A stretch of 64,000 bases of DNA from Microbulbifer pacificus. Its GTDB lineage: Bacteria > Pseudomonadota > Gammaproteobacteria > Pseudomonadales > Cellvibrionaceae. Positions within the stretch are counted from its first letter, which is position 1. Every line of letters begins with the position of its first letter. The stretch spans positions 1,650,501-1,714,500 of the forward strand of contig NZ_PREV01000026.1 in assembly GCF_002959965.1 (NCBI RefSeq). Direction: 5' to 3'. Made by a program: the position numbers and the translations under genes. Below are positions 36,701 to 46,144 of this stretch, in pieces. The notes beneath the pieces are model-generated. The model ran no database searches, was not told the DNA's origin, and saw only the letters and a program-made list of their open reading frames with translations.

Positions 36701-39700
36701 TGGCATCCGGCTCGATGGTCTCGGTTTCCAGCAGGCCCGCCTTGTTGCCGTTCTGGTGGTAGGTGAATGCGCTGGTGCGGGTCTCGGTATCGGTTTCACC
36801 GTTTTCCGTGCGCTCGTGCACCACCACAGTTTTGGTCAGGCGCCCAAGCTCCGTGTAGCCGGAGAGATGGTGATCCGTATTGGCAAAGTTGAGGCTTTCA
36901 CCCTGACCGTAGGTACTGGTGGTGTGGGTGACAAAGGTATCGCCGGCGGCCTCCATGGTGACCAGAATGTCCGTCGCATTGCCATGCTGGTCGAAGGTGT
37001 TCACGGTGGTTACCGTTTTGACCGGCTCGGCACCCACGGCGCTCTCCAGCGCCCAGGTTTTTTCTACGCTGGTTTCGAGCCAGGGTTGCAGCGGGCCGAG
37101 TTGCGCGCTGCCGTCTTCCATGGCAACACTGCCCCAGCCGGACCAGGCGCTGCCGTCAGCTTTTTTCAGCTTCCAGGTATTGACGGATTCACTGAGCGTT
37201 TTGCCCTCCGCGGTTTTCACCACGGTGCTGACCGGATAGCCCTGGAACGGGAAGTCCTGCCGGTAAGTGGTGGCGGTTTCCACGCCGGTCTGCTCATCGA
37301 CGGTACGCAGCTCTTCAAAGCCGAGCAGACCGCGGCCGCCGGCCTGGATCTTCGCCTGGGCGTAGAAGTAGCTGATTTTGCTGGTGGCTTGGATGCCATC
37401 TGGATCGACATTGGAAGACGTGGGCGCACTGCTCTCCACGCCGGTGACCAGATACATTGGCCCCATCAGTTCCAGCGTGGGCGACAATTTGCCCAGGCGA
37501 TGGTACTCCTCACTTCCCTCCCAGGGGTCATTCAGGTAACCGTAGTAATCGGCCAAATCCGCTACCGCATAATCGCGGCACCAGGGGCTGTAGTCACCAT
37601 CGTCCGGTGCCGGATAGGTATCGCCGTACTTCGCATACTCGCAACGCCGTTCGGTGGTGGGGCTTATGTCGCGCCGCGTGTAATGGCCGCTGTGGGTCAG
37701 AGATCCGTAGGCGATGTCTGTCTCGGCACCCAGGCCGTTAGTGATTTTTTCCACCACGTTGACCGGTACGCGGAAATCGGTAGCGGGATACAGCGAGGCC
37801 CGATCGCTGGTAATACGGACATAATCGGCAACGCCATCGCCATTCATATCCGTAAAGAGATGCAACTGATTGTCCCCGCCACTGGTGGAGCGGAATACAT
37901 TGGCGGTACCGAATTTTTTATCGTGGCTGTTCCAACGGTTGACCTTCAGGCGCGCGTCATCTTTGTCGTGCCAGACGAGATCGATGTCGCCGTCGTTGTC
38001 ATAATCGAAGTACTGGCGCTGCTTGGCGAGCTTGCCGACGCTGACTTCGTCTTCAAATCCGGCACCGTTGTTCATACGGTAGTAGCCGTTTCCTCCTCTG
38101 ACATACACCAGGTCGGGCAGGCCGTCGCCGTTGATATCTACCGTGTCCGGCGCACCGAGACCGCTGCCGAGATAGAAGTAATTCGCGTACTCACCCACGG
38201 CACCCGTAGAGGCCATCACCATCATGCCGCCGGTATATTGGCAGCTGCCGCCACCGACGGTCGGTAAACAATCCGAGTACATGGAGAGGCTGACGATCGG
38301 ATCTACCACGCCATCGCCGTTGAAATCCGCGGGGGCAACGCTGCTCTGAATCCGCGCGCTGCGCATGGTAACTTCGCCGCCCATCGGATTGTTCCACTGC
38401 ACCGCGTCCCAGTCTACGTCGAGTACCGCTTCGCGGCTTTGACCAAAGCCGTAATAGCGGTTGCTACCCGGCGAGCCGATGGGCTTCATCAGGCGATAGT
38501 GGTTGTGGGTCAGGTAGTCCACCAGGCCGTCGCCGTTGATGTCCGTGAATTTGGCGCTGCGCTCCGTCAGCTCACTGAGCGGTTGTGGATGCCCGGACAG
38601 GCTCCAGTTGCCCTGTGCGTCCGGTTCAGACAACACCAATCCCCAGTAGCCTTTGTCTTCCAGGTAAGCCACGAGATCGGCGCGGCCATCGCCGTTGTAG
38701 TCGATCATCTGCCACTCGTAGGGGCGATAGGTGTTGTCCGACTCACGATAGACGGTGCGCTCAGTACCAAATCCAGTTTCCTTCGCCAGAACATACTTAA
38801 AGGTCTGGAACGCGATTTCACCCGAGCCATCGTCATACCAGTCCGGCTCCAGCCAGACAAGATCCATACGACCGTCGCCGTTGATGTCCGCCGGGCGGGT
38901 ACCGACCGCGGTGCGATCCGCCTGCGTACTTAAGGTAACCGTACTACTCGCGGCAGCACTAAAACTTCCAGGCAGGGGCAGGCGCCAATCGAACAGCGTA
39001 TCCGACTGACAGAGGCCGCCTACACATTGTCGTATGCGCTCCAGGCGACTCAGATTGTCCGCGGGATAATTTTTATAGCCGAGCTCGTAGCGGCGCACCT
39101 CCGTTGAATCGTTGTATACCAATATATTCTGGAGACGTTGCGTGGTTTCCAGGTATTCCCCGGCGAGATAACCGCCGATGGCGTCCGCGCGGTTCTGATA
39201 CTCGAATACCACGGAGGCGGCGTAATCGCTGTCCCTGTCTCCCTCCGCGTTCTCATAGGCATAGCGGATTTCGCCAATCTTGTGGCCGCCGCCATTCTGA
39301 TAAATAAATTCGATGCGGTTGCGGGCGCTGTCCTCGAACCTGTTGATCGCCCAGGTGAGCGTGCCCTGGCCCGTTGTTTGTTTGGCATCCTCGGTGACGC
39401 CAAAGTAGCTGATGGAGCCGTCCTTGCGCTCAACGGTAAAGTACATGCCGCTCTGGTTGTTGCGCAGCTGGATCAGCGCAAAGCTGTCTATCTCCGTGCG
39501 GTAGAGGCTGCCCACCGCGCCGTATTCGCCCTCGACCACGAGCAGACGCTGGCCATCGAGGCAGAAGCGATCTTCACCACTCCACGTGATTGGGCGGGCC
39601 TGACCGTCCTGACCGAGGGTCTGGCGGCAGCGCGTGATCGCGGATAATCCGCTCAACGCCCAGCCGTGGCCCAAAAGCCCATTGCCGCTCTGGCTGGAAT

Positions 39701-42700
39701 AGTTGATGGAAAGTTGTGGCGCTACACCCGCCGTACCAGCGGGCAGGCTCAGCGGTATCTGATAGGTGGCCGCGCCGGATTCGCTCACCCGGAATTCACC
39801 GGGCAGGCTGCCGATCTGGCCGGAAATGTCGATCTCCCCCGTATCCACGGTGGGCATCGGCGCGGGATCAGGCGCTTTAACGGTGACACCGTAGCTGCAC
39901 AGGTTTGCGCAGGGATCGAGATTGGCCAGGAAGGCTTCCTGGTTGCTGACACCATCGCCATCCGCATCGGTATCGCCGCTTTCTGTATCGGTGCTACCGA
40001 AGAACTGGATTTCCCAAAAGTCCGGCAGGCCATCCCCGTCGCAGTCGCGGGTGTACTCATCACCCTCATCGCAACTGAATACTGCCCAGCTGTAATCCTG
40101 GGTATAGAAGTAATCAAAACTGCGGCGCAGGGAGACGTTTGTGGCTCCGACGTATTCCACCGACTGCGAGAAGAGTACAGCTACTTGCGCGCGCGTCATG
40201 CCACCCGTCATGGCATCGACCAAGCCGTTTCGTGTATAGGTTTGCCCGGCGTAGGTAAGCGCTGGTTGAGCCAGCCCGGGGAAGGCGCGTGCGTAAAGCT
40301 TGTCGATAAAGCCTTCGTTGGTCAGTGACTGCACGGAAGGGAAGTTCACCTTGCCGGTGTCGGACTGCAGGAAGGCAATCGCCACTTCCTGTGGATTCGC
40401 GCCTTTGACCAGCGCGTAGGTCCAGAATGTAAGGACATCGCGCGAGAGGTTGAGTGGCGGTTGCAACAATAGGCGATACAGCCGCGCGACGGTTTGATAT
40501 TGCGGGAATTGGCTTTCATTGGGCTGCCAATTTTCATCGTCGAGTTTCTCGCGCAGCAGAGAGTCATCGGCACTCTCCCACACGAGTTGGTCCGGCCCGA
40601 GATCCCCACGACCAAGCGCATAGACCTGGCTGCTGGCGACGGTGGTGAAATACAGAGTGCCGTTACCAGCCAGTACCGGCGTTTCGGCAATGCCCGCCCC
40701 AGCGGGATAGGTCCACTGGACCGCACCGTTCTGCGCCTGCACGGCGTAAAGCACGCCGTCCATCGAACCCTGATAAATAATGCGGTTCTCGTCCAGAACG
40801 GCTGACGCCAGCAGGTCGCCCCCCGTCGTCATGTGCCACTGTTTCAGCCCGAGAGGATTCAAGGCGTAGAGCTTGTCGTCCAGGGAGCCTACATAGATGT
40901 TGCCGTTCACAGAGTCGATCACGGGCGTCGCTTTGATCAGATCGCCGGTAGCAAACGGCCATCCAGAAACGATGGAGCCGTCCTCAGGATTCAGCGCGTA
41001 GACGTTATTACCCGAGCCTACGTAGATCGTGCCATCCGCGCCGACCGCAGGTGCGGAATCAATCTGGCTGATGCGTTCCACTGTGTCACTGCCGTAGGCA
41101 TCGATACCCGCGCGGGCACCATTGGCATTTTCCATGGCGACATGCACACCCTCGGCGAAGAGAGCTTCAGACATCGCACCGTTGAGTGTCAGTTGCGCAT
41201 AGGTGGTCGGATCCTGCTCGGCGCCTTCACGCACCGGCGCTGTCCAGATAATTTCACCGCCGGTCAAGGTCTGCTGATTGCCGTTGCGACGATCGGTCAA
41301 AGTAATGAGTGTACCCGGATCCACGCCGCCGCCAGCGAGCCGCAGGCAACTCTTGTTGCACCCCGGCGATGCGTCCACCACGATAGGTTGCAGCACATTG
41401 ACGGTGATGATTTCCGCGGTTTCGTTGCAGCCTTTGTTATTGCATGCGGTAACCCGATAGCTGTAACTACCCGGTGCCTTGTTCTGAATGTCAAACTCCG
41501 TTTCGAGACCACTGTGAGACAATGAGACCCAATCGAATCCGGAATCCAGGCCGCCAATTTTTTCTTCGAGTTTGTAATTGAGCGGTTGCGGGAAGCTCTC
41601 AACCGCATCCCACCGCAAGGTATAGCTACCGGTAAAGTCGTAGGCTTCATGCTCCGCGCTTGCACGCAGGTTTTGCGGCGCCTGCGGCACGATCGTTTCC
41701 ACCGTCACTGGGAATACCGTGCTGGGGTCGCCACAACCCGATTCATTACACGCTCTTACCCGGTAGTCATAGCGACCATGAGATTGGTTGGGACGCAACC
41801 AGGATAAGCCGCTCACGCTGAACGCACAGTAATCCGACGCATCATCGAATTGTTCAGGGCAAGCGTCACCACTGACTCCCGCTTCGCGCTCCTCCAGTAC
41901 ATACCCATTGGTGGCACCCTCGACCTCCAGCCACGAAACGGTGTAATAACCCGTAGTATTTACCGGAAACGGCGCGGGTAGGTCGTCGATCAACACCTGA
42001 GTCGGTGGATTTGGCGGTAGCGCGGGATTAACGGTTACCGTCTGTTGCGCCGAGGTTTTGAGGCCACCTTCGTTATCCATCGCCTGTGCATAGATGGTGT
42101 ATTGACCGGCATTGTTTGCCGTCCATTCATACTGGTAGGGCGAGCTGGTGAGATGGGCAACCTCCGTATTGACGAAAATCTTTACCCATTGAATGGATCC
42201 GTCCGGGTCACTCGCAGATGCCTGCAGATTCAGAGTTTCAAATTGATCGATCGTGGCTGGGAGGGCCGGCAGCGACACGATCGGCAACTGGTTTTCCGCG
42301 ACGTTGACATCAATAGAGCGCGTGGTGGCGTTGCCCCACTGATTTTCCATTTTTGCAACAAGTTCGACATTGCCGAGCGGCGCGGCCGTCCAGTTAGCGT
42401 TCCAACAGTCACAGGCATTGTCGTAGTTGACAGGAAGATTGAGGGGTTGGTCGCTACCGCTTACTCGCCGGTAAAAGCTGACAGAGGAAACGCCCTGGCT
42501 GCCATTATTTCCAATTCTCAGAGTTTGGTTTTGCTGGTAACGAATCGTGGCGCCATCCGCCGGTGTCAGCCAGGAAAAGCTCGGCGTGGGAGGAACTTGA
42601 ACGTCGACCGTTAAAATCTCTGAGGATTTGTGCTCATCACTGCACTCGAGCGCGTTACAGGCGAATACGCGATATGAATAACTGGATCCTGCCTCTCTGT

Positions 42701-43379
42701 CGTTGACCGAATAACTGGGGTCTGTACCTTTTTGCGCGTAGCAGTAACCGTGGATGCTGCCTTTTTGATTAAAACACCAGTTTCCTTGGTCTTTTTTTTC
42801 CTGAACTAAAAAGTAGTCGAAATCTCCACTTGTGGGTGTATTCCAGTTTACTTGGTAGCTTCCGTCGTACGCATCATCTTGGCCGGACTTTTTGAGATTG
42901 TTTGGCTTGGATGGCCTTTCCGGCTTATCTACGATAATGGTTTTAACTTTCAGAAAATCATGAGTATCCGACCAACCAGCATCATTCGCATAATGAATAG
43001 TGACCAAAAGTTCATAATCATATGTTCCATTTTCACGCTGAAGATCTATTGAAATAGATTCGGACAGTAAATTTGACCCCCAACCACCTGACTGCTCGGA
43101 TCTTAAAACCGTCCACTCGCCCCCATTTACTCTTTCTCTAAATCTATAAGCATCTACGCGACAAATGATGGGAATGGTCACGCAATTATCAATACTTACT
43201 GAGTCAATTGTTATCGTGAAATTACCATCCAAACTTTCAGGACCGTCACTGATAGAGAATTCACCAGGGGGCCAGCTGGCATGAGAACTGTTTGAATATA
43301 CTAAGCAAAGCAACAAAGAAAAAATTAATTTGATTGCACTCTTCCCGCAATTACTACAAGAGTAATTTATATTTTTCAT
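33165..43379 (-). CDS. Giant secreted SpvB/Rhs polymorphic toxin, 3404 aa
   Basis: Modular surface or secreted protein. A Sec signal peptide (about 1-35) is followed by FN3 and Ig/PKD-like domains (about 40-680) and a PQQ-type beta-propeller segment (about 766-926). Then come a DUF4214-like stretch (about 960-1060) and a calcium-type TSP3 segment CDGDGLPDFWEIQFFGSTDT (about 1110). Next is an SpvB domain starting GEIDISGQIGSLPGEFRVSE (about 1183) and seven or so VCBS/FG-GAP repeats DxNGDGxxD (about 1490-1845). Rhs YD repeats run from about 2160. The Rhs-associated core (YTGHEMLDQVGLIHMNGR, then NPLNATDPSGY) ends near 3050. A Gly-rich hydrophobic region precedes the metallopeptidase tip. No PAAR domain was seen, so type VI export is unlikely. 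It lies 86 nt after a companion gene and is coupled to the immunity candidate. Confidence 0.92.
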   Translation of the reverse strand: MKNINYSCSNCGKSAIKLIFSLLLCLVYSNSSHASWPPGEFSISDGPESLDGNFTITIDSVSIDNCVTIPIICRVDAYRFRERVNGGEWTVLRSEQSGGWGSNLLSESISIDLQRENGTYDYELLVTIHYANDAGWSDTHDFLKVKTIIVDKPERPSKPNNLKKSGQDDAYDGSYQVNWNTPTSGDFDYFLVQEKKDQGNWCFNQKGSIHGYCYAQKGTDPSYSVNDREAGSSYSYRVFACNALECSDEHKSSEILTVDVQVPPTPSFSWLTPADGATIRYQQNQTLRIGNNGSQGVSSVSFYRRVSGSDQPLNLPVNYDNACDCWNANWTAAPLGNVELVAKMENQWGNATTRSIDVNVAENQLPIVSLPALPATIDQFETLNLQASASDPDGSIQWVKIFVNTEVAHLTSSPYQYEWTANNAGQYTIYAQAMDNEGGLKTSAQQTVTVNPALPPNPPTQVLIDDLPAPFPVNTTGYYTVSWLEVEGATNGYVLEEREAGVSGDACPEQFDDASDYCAFSVSGLSWLRPNQSHGRYDYRVRACNESGCGDPSTVFPVTVETIVPQAPQNLRASAEHEAYDFTGSYTLRWDAVESFPQPLNYKLEEKIGGLDSGFDWVSLSHSGLETEFDIQNKAPGSYSYRVTACNNKGCNETAEIITVNVLQPIVVDASPGCNKSCLRLAGGGVDPGTLITLTDRRNGNQQTLTGGEIIWTAPVREGAEQDPTTYAQLTLNGAMSEALFAEGVHVAMENANGARAGIDAYGSDTVERISQIDSAPAVGADGTIYVGSGNNVYALNPEDGSIVSGWPFATGDLIKATPVIDSVNGNIYVGSLDDKLYALNPLGLKQWHMTTGGDLLASAVLDENRIIYQGSMDGVLYAVQAQNGAVQWTYPAGAGIAETPVLAGNGTLYFTTVASSQVYALGRGDLGPDQLVWESADDSLLREKLDDENWQPNESQFPQYQTVARLYRLLLQPPLNLSRDVLTFWTYALVKGANPQEVAIAFLQSDTGKVNFPSVQSLTNEGFIDKLYARAFPGLAQPALTYAGQTYTRNGLVDAMTGGMTRAQVAVLFSQSVEYVGATNVSLRRSFDYFYTQDYSWAVFSCDEGDEYTRDCDGDGLPDFWEIQFFGSTDTESGDTDADGDGVSNQEAFLANLDPCANLCSYGVTVKAPDPAPMPTVDTGEIDISGQIGSLPGEFRVSESGAATYQIPLSLPAGTAGVAPQLSINYSSQSGNGLLGHGWALSGLSAITRCRQTLGQDGQARPITWSGEDRFCLDGQRLLVVEGEYGAVGSLYRTEIDSFALIQLRNNQSGMYFTVERKDGSISYFGVTEDAKQTTGQGTLTWAINRFEDSARNRIEFIYQNGGGHKIGEIRYAYENAEGDRDSDYAASVVFEYQNRADAIGGYLAGEYLETTQRLQNILVYNDSTEVRRYELGYKNYPADNLSRLERIRQCVGGLCQSDTLFDWRLPLPGSFSAAASSTVTLSTQADRTAVGTRPADINGDGRMDLVWLEPDWYDDGSGEIAFQTFKYVLAKETGFGTERTVYRESDNTYRPYEWQMIDYNGDGRADLVAYLEDKGYWGLVLSEPDAQGNWSLSGHPQPLSELTERSAKFTDINGDGLVDYLTHNHYRLMKPIGSPGSNRYYGFGQSREAVLDVDWDAVQWNNPMGGEVTMRSARIQSSVAPADFNGDGVVDPIVSLSMYSDCLPTVGGGSCQYTGGMMVMASTGAVGEYANYFYLGSGLGAPDTVDINGDGLPDLVYVRGGNGYYRMNNGAGFEDEVSVGKLAKQRQYFDYDNDGDIDLVWHDKDDARLKVNRWNSHDKKFGTANVFRSTSGGDNQLHLFTDMNGDGVADYVRITSDRASLYPATDFRVPVNVVEKITNGLGAETDIAYGSLTHSGHYTRRDISPTTERRCEYAKYGDTYPAPDDGDYSPWCRDYAVADLADYYGYLNDPWEGSEEYHRLGKLSPTLELMGPMYLVTGVESSAPTSSNVDPDGIQATSKISYFYAQAKIQAGGRGLLGFEELRTVDEQTGVETATTYRQDFPFQGYPVSTVVKTAEGKTLSESVNTWKLKKADGSAWSGWGSVAMEDGSAQLGPLQPWLETSVEKTWALESAVGAEPVKTVTTVNTFDQHGNATDILVTMEAAGDTFVTHTTSTYGQGESLNFANTDHHLSGYTELGRLTKTVVVHERTENGETDTETRTSAFTYHQNGNKAGLLETETIEPDAKDEEGNPAPNLTLTTRYDYDGYGNKILVEQRAGDVAEVRTSRWVYQGNTGRYVEREINAYSQIVSTVTARNELGLPTAVMDIVGNESQIRYDAFGRKVLEYSPTGAHSITLLAAPSSHCPAGSAYQQTVRSAGGGESFTCFDVLARTTRSATRGFDGNWVFADTEYDKLGRVYRKSEPYSGTAGSAQYWTVMSYDILGRVVGTDLPGTVSNNGTGYDVHMAYNGYTTVTTNPEGHTKTEVKNAKGELTLVTDHLGGEISYRYDAQGNLRFVSRTAADSSLNPVTEMRYDLLGRKIWMQDPDKGGWDGKHWEYRYNGFGELVWQQDAKDQQVVNQYDNLGRQTLRIDYDADGNIEGETVWTFNNSAATQDDIPPGALSGVIDLESGYAQIPGYDQLGRQSLLLTSLAEGDDHWTRTTYDQYGRVLQQFDAAGDGTWRSNATENEYNQYGYLVAVQDAENINQASAETYYTVLAMDERGNVTESRQGNGVVTTREYNPATGRLEHQTASILGITQIQDLTYQWDNLGNLDWRKDQSGGKDLFEDFEYDGLNRLKRAQVTGRTAQVLDYDGFGNITHKSDVGDYYYADDNECDQVAGPHALCATVDDMGEATQYSYDANGNMISGGGRSLHYSTFDKPLRIEKDGHTTEFQYGPDRSRYLRVDIDSSNKRTETRYLGNVEKITNPDGSKTLKRYLPGGAVVTITGGERQNRYLHKDHLGSVDVITDASGSVVQAMSFDAWGQRRNAQSWEALIASELTGFNSDITTRGYTGHEMLDQVGLIHMNGRIYDARLGRFLQADPFVQAASDTQMYNRYSYVRNNPLNATDPSGYFIFTLAAAVYLAANTVTWYVAGLIMGVAGFLDALSQGASFKDALKAGFIQGVSAAAFAGIGQASGNYFGLDFGSVPIKVAASGVVGGITSVLQGGKFGHGFVSAGIGAAVGASKGLKLQSGGGWANAGRAAVRITIAGTVSRATGGKFGNAAAYAAFAVAVEASSLGGSQGTTDGPESKVLGDTSNSGESTEIYDGKVRVSKWGSDDATLSKAELEAVKASLNDIFTNGGEGGKALYDALSAEKPLDIYVNDIGENFGQLNGFKLTVDINNKIEFLDQNTQKIVNMSLSRKLAHEMGHSVFGYKDIGMPMEIFGRTKYTYPVVRFTDGIMSGINGTVRGTYCNPYFEGCSQ

Positions 43380-43465
43380 AATTAGTATCTTACTTTCACG
43401 CCAATCAAATTAGCTTTTAATATTGGATAAGTTATTCGATCCGAATAGCGAAATTTTTGTGATAC

Positions 43466-45853
43466 TTATTCTAGCAATTTTTCCCAAATAATTCGGTTTT
43501 CATTAGTTGACAAACTGACATCCAAAGCATAGATATTATTTTGCTCTGTATGAACGATCAGTTTCTGCTGTACTAATGCAGGAGAGGAGACTACCTTTTG
43601 GTTGTTCGGTAGCTGGTAATCCCAATACAGTTCACCCGTCTGTGCATTTAGCGCGTAAATGTGACCATAATATGTAGCAATATATGCCGTGGTTTTATCA
43701 ATATTGAGAACAGGGCCGGCAACCACAGCACCTTGGGTATCAAAGTTCCACACAACCGTTTTATCAGATCTCAGGGAAAAAGCTCTACCTAGACCTTCGG
43801 GGTGACTGCCATTAGAAAAATTCGAGCCGACAATAATTTTGTCCCCAGCGATTACAGCTTTACCCATCACTACTCCGGCATTTTCCAGCTTCCACTCCAC
43901 CTGACCGCTGGAATTCACCTTGTAGAAATTGCCATCGAAGGCGCCCACATACGCACTGCCGTCCTCCGCTACCGCGAGAGAGGTGGCAATTTTTTCTTGT
44001 ACGGGGATGTCGGGCGCCGTCCACATTGGCGGTGGCGGTGGCAAATCCAGGGTTATGGTCAGTTCCTGACTGCTTTCACCTCCGGGGCCTGTGGCAACGA
44101 GCGTATAGCGGGTGGTGATTTTCGGATTTACCGCGAGGGTTCCCTCGCTGGCGAGATTCGTCTCTACCTCTTCCTGTAGATCGTTGCCAATCGAGACGGT
44201 ACTGGCTCCTTTTACCTGCCAGCGCAACTCTACCTGTTGCTCTTTGTGATCCATCACGGTGGGAGACGCCGAGAAGGCTTCGATCAGCACGGGGGGAAAA
44301 CTGGTTTCATCTTCCGGGTTGCTGCCGGAGGCAATCTCTTCCGCATCGCTTATCCCGTCATCGTCGCTATCCAATTGATTCAGGGCACAACCGTTTTCAT
44401 CAACGCTCTGTGAGGTGGTGGTCTGTGGGCAGTGATCCAGATAATCGGCCACTTCATCTTTGTCGGTGTCTATCCCGGTAACGAGGGATACCTGAGCGGA
44501 GTTGCCAGCGCTGTCATTTATACTCGCGCTGATAACGACTTCTGTATCTATGGGTAGCGGCTGCGGGAAGCCGCAGGTTGCTATATTCCCAGCAATCGTG
44601 CATTCAGCGGTGTTTTCGCCGTTGGCGGTAATGACGAGAGATTCACCGTCGACTTGAATATTGTCGGACAAAAGAAGCTGCATCACAGGCTGAGCGTCAG
44701 CTAGGAGTGCGCCACTGTGTGGCGAAATAAAACTGATCTCGGGTGCTGTGGTATCCAAGTTGATGATCTCCCGGGCTTCCGCACTGTTACCCGCGACATC
44801 GTAAACGGTGGCCAACACTTCGACCCCTTCACCCTCGCCGGTTACGGTGACGGCTTCCGGGCAGCTGGCTACCCCGCTCAGGTCGTCTGAGCACTGATAA
44901 CTGACGGTCACCGGTTCCCGGTACCAGCCCGAAGTGCCGGGGGCTGCCGACAATTGAGAAATAATTTGCGGAGGCGTTTTATCGATGCGGACCTGGGTTT
45001 CCACGAAAGTGCTATTTCCGGCCAGATCGACTGCCTGTACGCTCACGACGTGATTGTCACCTTCGCTCGTAAGTGAAACCGCTTCAGGGCACTCGGAAAT
45101 GCCACTGAGTGCATCAGCACACGCAAACTGGACCAAGACATCGCTGTCATTCCAGCCGCTTGCATTTGCCGGTGGGACCAACGTCGATTGCAGCTCGGGC
45201 GCGGACCTGTCGAGACTGATCAGCGTTTCGTATTCCGCGGTATTCCCGGCCCGATCCACCGCCGTACCGATAATTTCCTGGTCGGCGCCTTCTGTCTCAA
45301 CCAGTACCGGTTGACTGCAACTCTCGATACCACTCAGATCATCACTACACGTATAAGTGATGGTGGGACTACTGCTGTACCAGCCGTTTTCATTAGGGGG
45401 GAAATCAACGGTTCCGGAAATTTCGGGGGGGACTTCGTCGTAACCAACAATCTCAATGCTCAGGCCGCGGTTCTCGAAGTCATTGATTTCGATAATCAGC
45501 GTATTGTTGATGGCGAGGGTGACGGGCTTTTCAATCAGGGGGGAGGATTGCTGAAGATCAGTAACGGATACTACAACCTGCCCGTTCAGCAGTATTCGGC
45601 TGGCATTCTCTACCGGAGCCCCGTCTACGCCATTGTGGACCCGCAGTAAATATTGTTCTTCCGGGGCGTTGAACTGGAATTCGCGGATTTCATGCACCGG
45701 GATTCCCGCATTTCGGGCAAAAACCTCGTTGTCGAATACCGTGAACTCGCCAGCCAGAGACTCCGCGGAAGCACCCAGACACAGCGCAATGGAAATGCCG
45801 GAGTTACCAATCCATGCCGCGGACTTTCTTCCCGTGGATAACAAATTCCACAT
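43466..45853 (-). CDS. Secreted Ig-like/TSP3/beta-propeller companion protein
   Basis: Protein of 795 aa with an N-terminal signal region (hydrophobic about 15-35). Three Ig-like repeats of about 75 residues (about 150-395) share the pattern CSDDLSGIxxC ... VDxAGNSxE ... IDxTxPxI, each with a Cys pair likely forming a disulfide. A TSP3-like calcium segment follows (DTDKDEVADYLDHCPQTTTS, about 475-494, and DSDDDGISDAEE, about 507-518). Then a beta-sandwich, and a C-terminal PQQ-type propeller (about 615-795; AEDGSAYVGAFDGNFYKV). It shares the propeller and TSP3 modules with the downstream Rhs protein and is its probable operon partner. Function unknown; an adhesin or cell-surface carrier is one guess. 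Confidence 0.8.
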   Translation of the reverse strand: MWNLLSTGRKSAAWIGNSGISIALCLGASAESLAGEFTVFDNEVFARNAGIPVHEIREFQFNAPEEQYLLRVHNGVDGAPVENASRILLNGQVVVSVTDLQQSSPLIEKPVTLAINNTLIIEINDFENRGLSIEIVGYDEVPPEISGTVDFPPNENGWYSSSPTITYTCSDDLSGIESCSQPVLVETEGADQEIIGTAVDRAGNTAEYETLISLDRSAPELQSTLVPPANASGWNDSDVLVQFACADALSGISECPEAVSLTSEGDNHVVSVQAVDLAGNSTFVETQVRIDKTPPQIISQLSAAPGTSGWYREPVTVSYQCSDDLSGVASCPEAVTVTGEGEGVEVLATVYDVAGNSAEAREIINLDTTAPEISFISPHSGALLADAQPVMQLLLSDNIQVDGESLVITANGENTAECTIAGNIATCGFPQPLPIDTEVVISASINDSAGNSAQVSLVTGIDTDKDEVADYLDHCPQTTTSQSVDENGCALNQLDSDDDGISDAEEIASGSNPEDETSFPPVLIEAFSASPTVMDHKEQQVELRWQVKGASTVSIGNDLQEEVETNLASEGTLAVNPKITTRYTLVATGPGGESSQELTITLDLPPPPPMWTAPDIPVQEKIATSLAVAEDGSAYVGAFDGNFYKVNSSGQVEWKLENAGVVMGKAVIAGDKIIVGSNFSNGSHPEGLGRAFSLRSDKTVVWNFDTQGAVVAGPVLNIDKTTAYIATYYGHIYALNAQTGELYWDYQLPNNQKVVSSPALVQQKLIVHTEQNNIYALDVSLSTNENRIIWEKLLE

Positions 45854-45981
45854 ACTTCCCCCCAGAAAATATGATCGGCCACTAATGCATGACCAACAAA
45901 GTCAAAGGGGGATGTGTTTTCCCCCAAATTTTATGGCGGGGAATGTGAGCACAATCACAATTTCTGGGGCAATAAGAAAAT

Positions 45982-46006
45982 TGGCGCCACGTAGGATATG
46001 GCGCCA
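45982..46006 (-). terminator. Candidate terminator of glmS
   Basis: TGGCGCCA occurs twice (45982-45989 and 45999-46006) and pairs across a 9-nt loop, followed on the minus strand by ATTTTCTT. It lies about 140 nt after the glmS stop, in the 291-bp gap before the secreted companion gene. Confidence 0.6.
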
Positions 46007-46144
46007 CTTCATTTTAAAAACGTGAACTGAAACAAGGAAGGTTTCTTGTGATACTTTTTTTGATTGCCGGATTCCGTTTTTCGCTCCTTTGTTTCTCCAC
46101 GCTCGGGAGTTTTACAGATCCTGTTTGAGAAGTTGTTGAATTGG

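Noticed and set aside
34365..38267. 1300-aa open frame on the plus strand
   Set aside because: Antisense to the rhs gene in its GC-rich repeat part. The protein is low-complexity Val/Gly/Ala-rich with no family signature; the rhs frame has clear domains.
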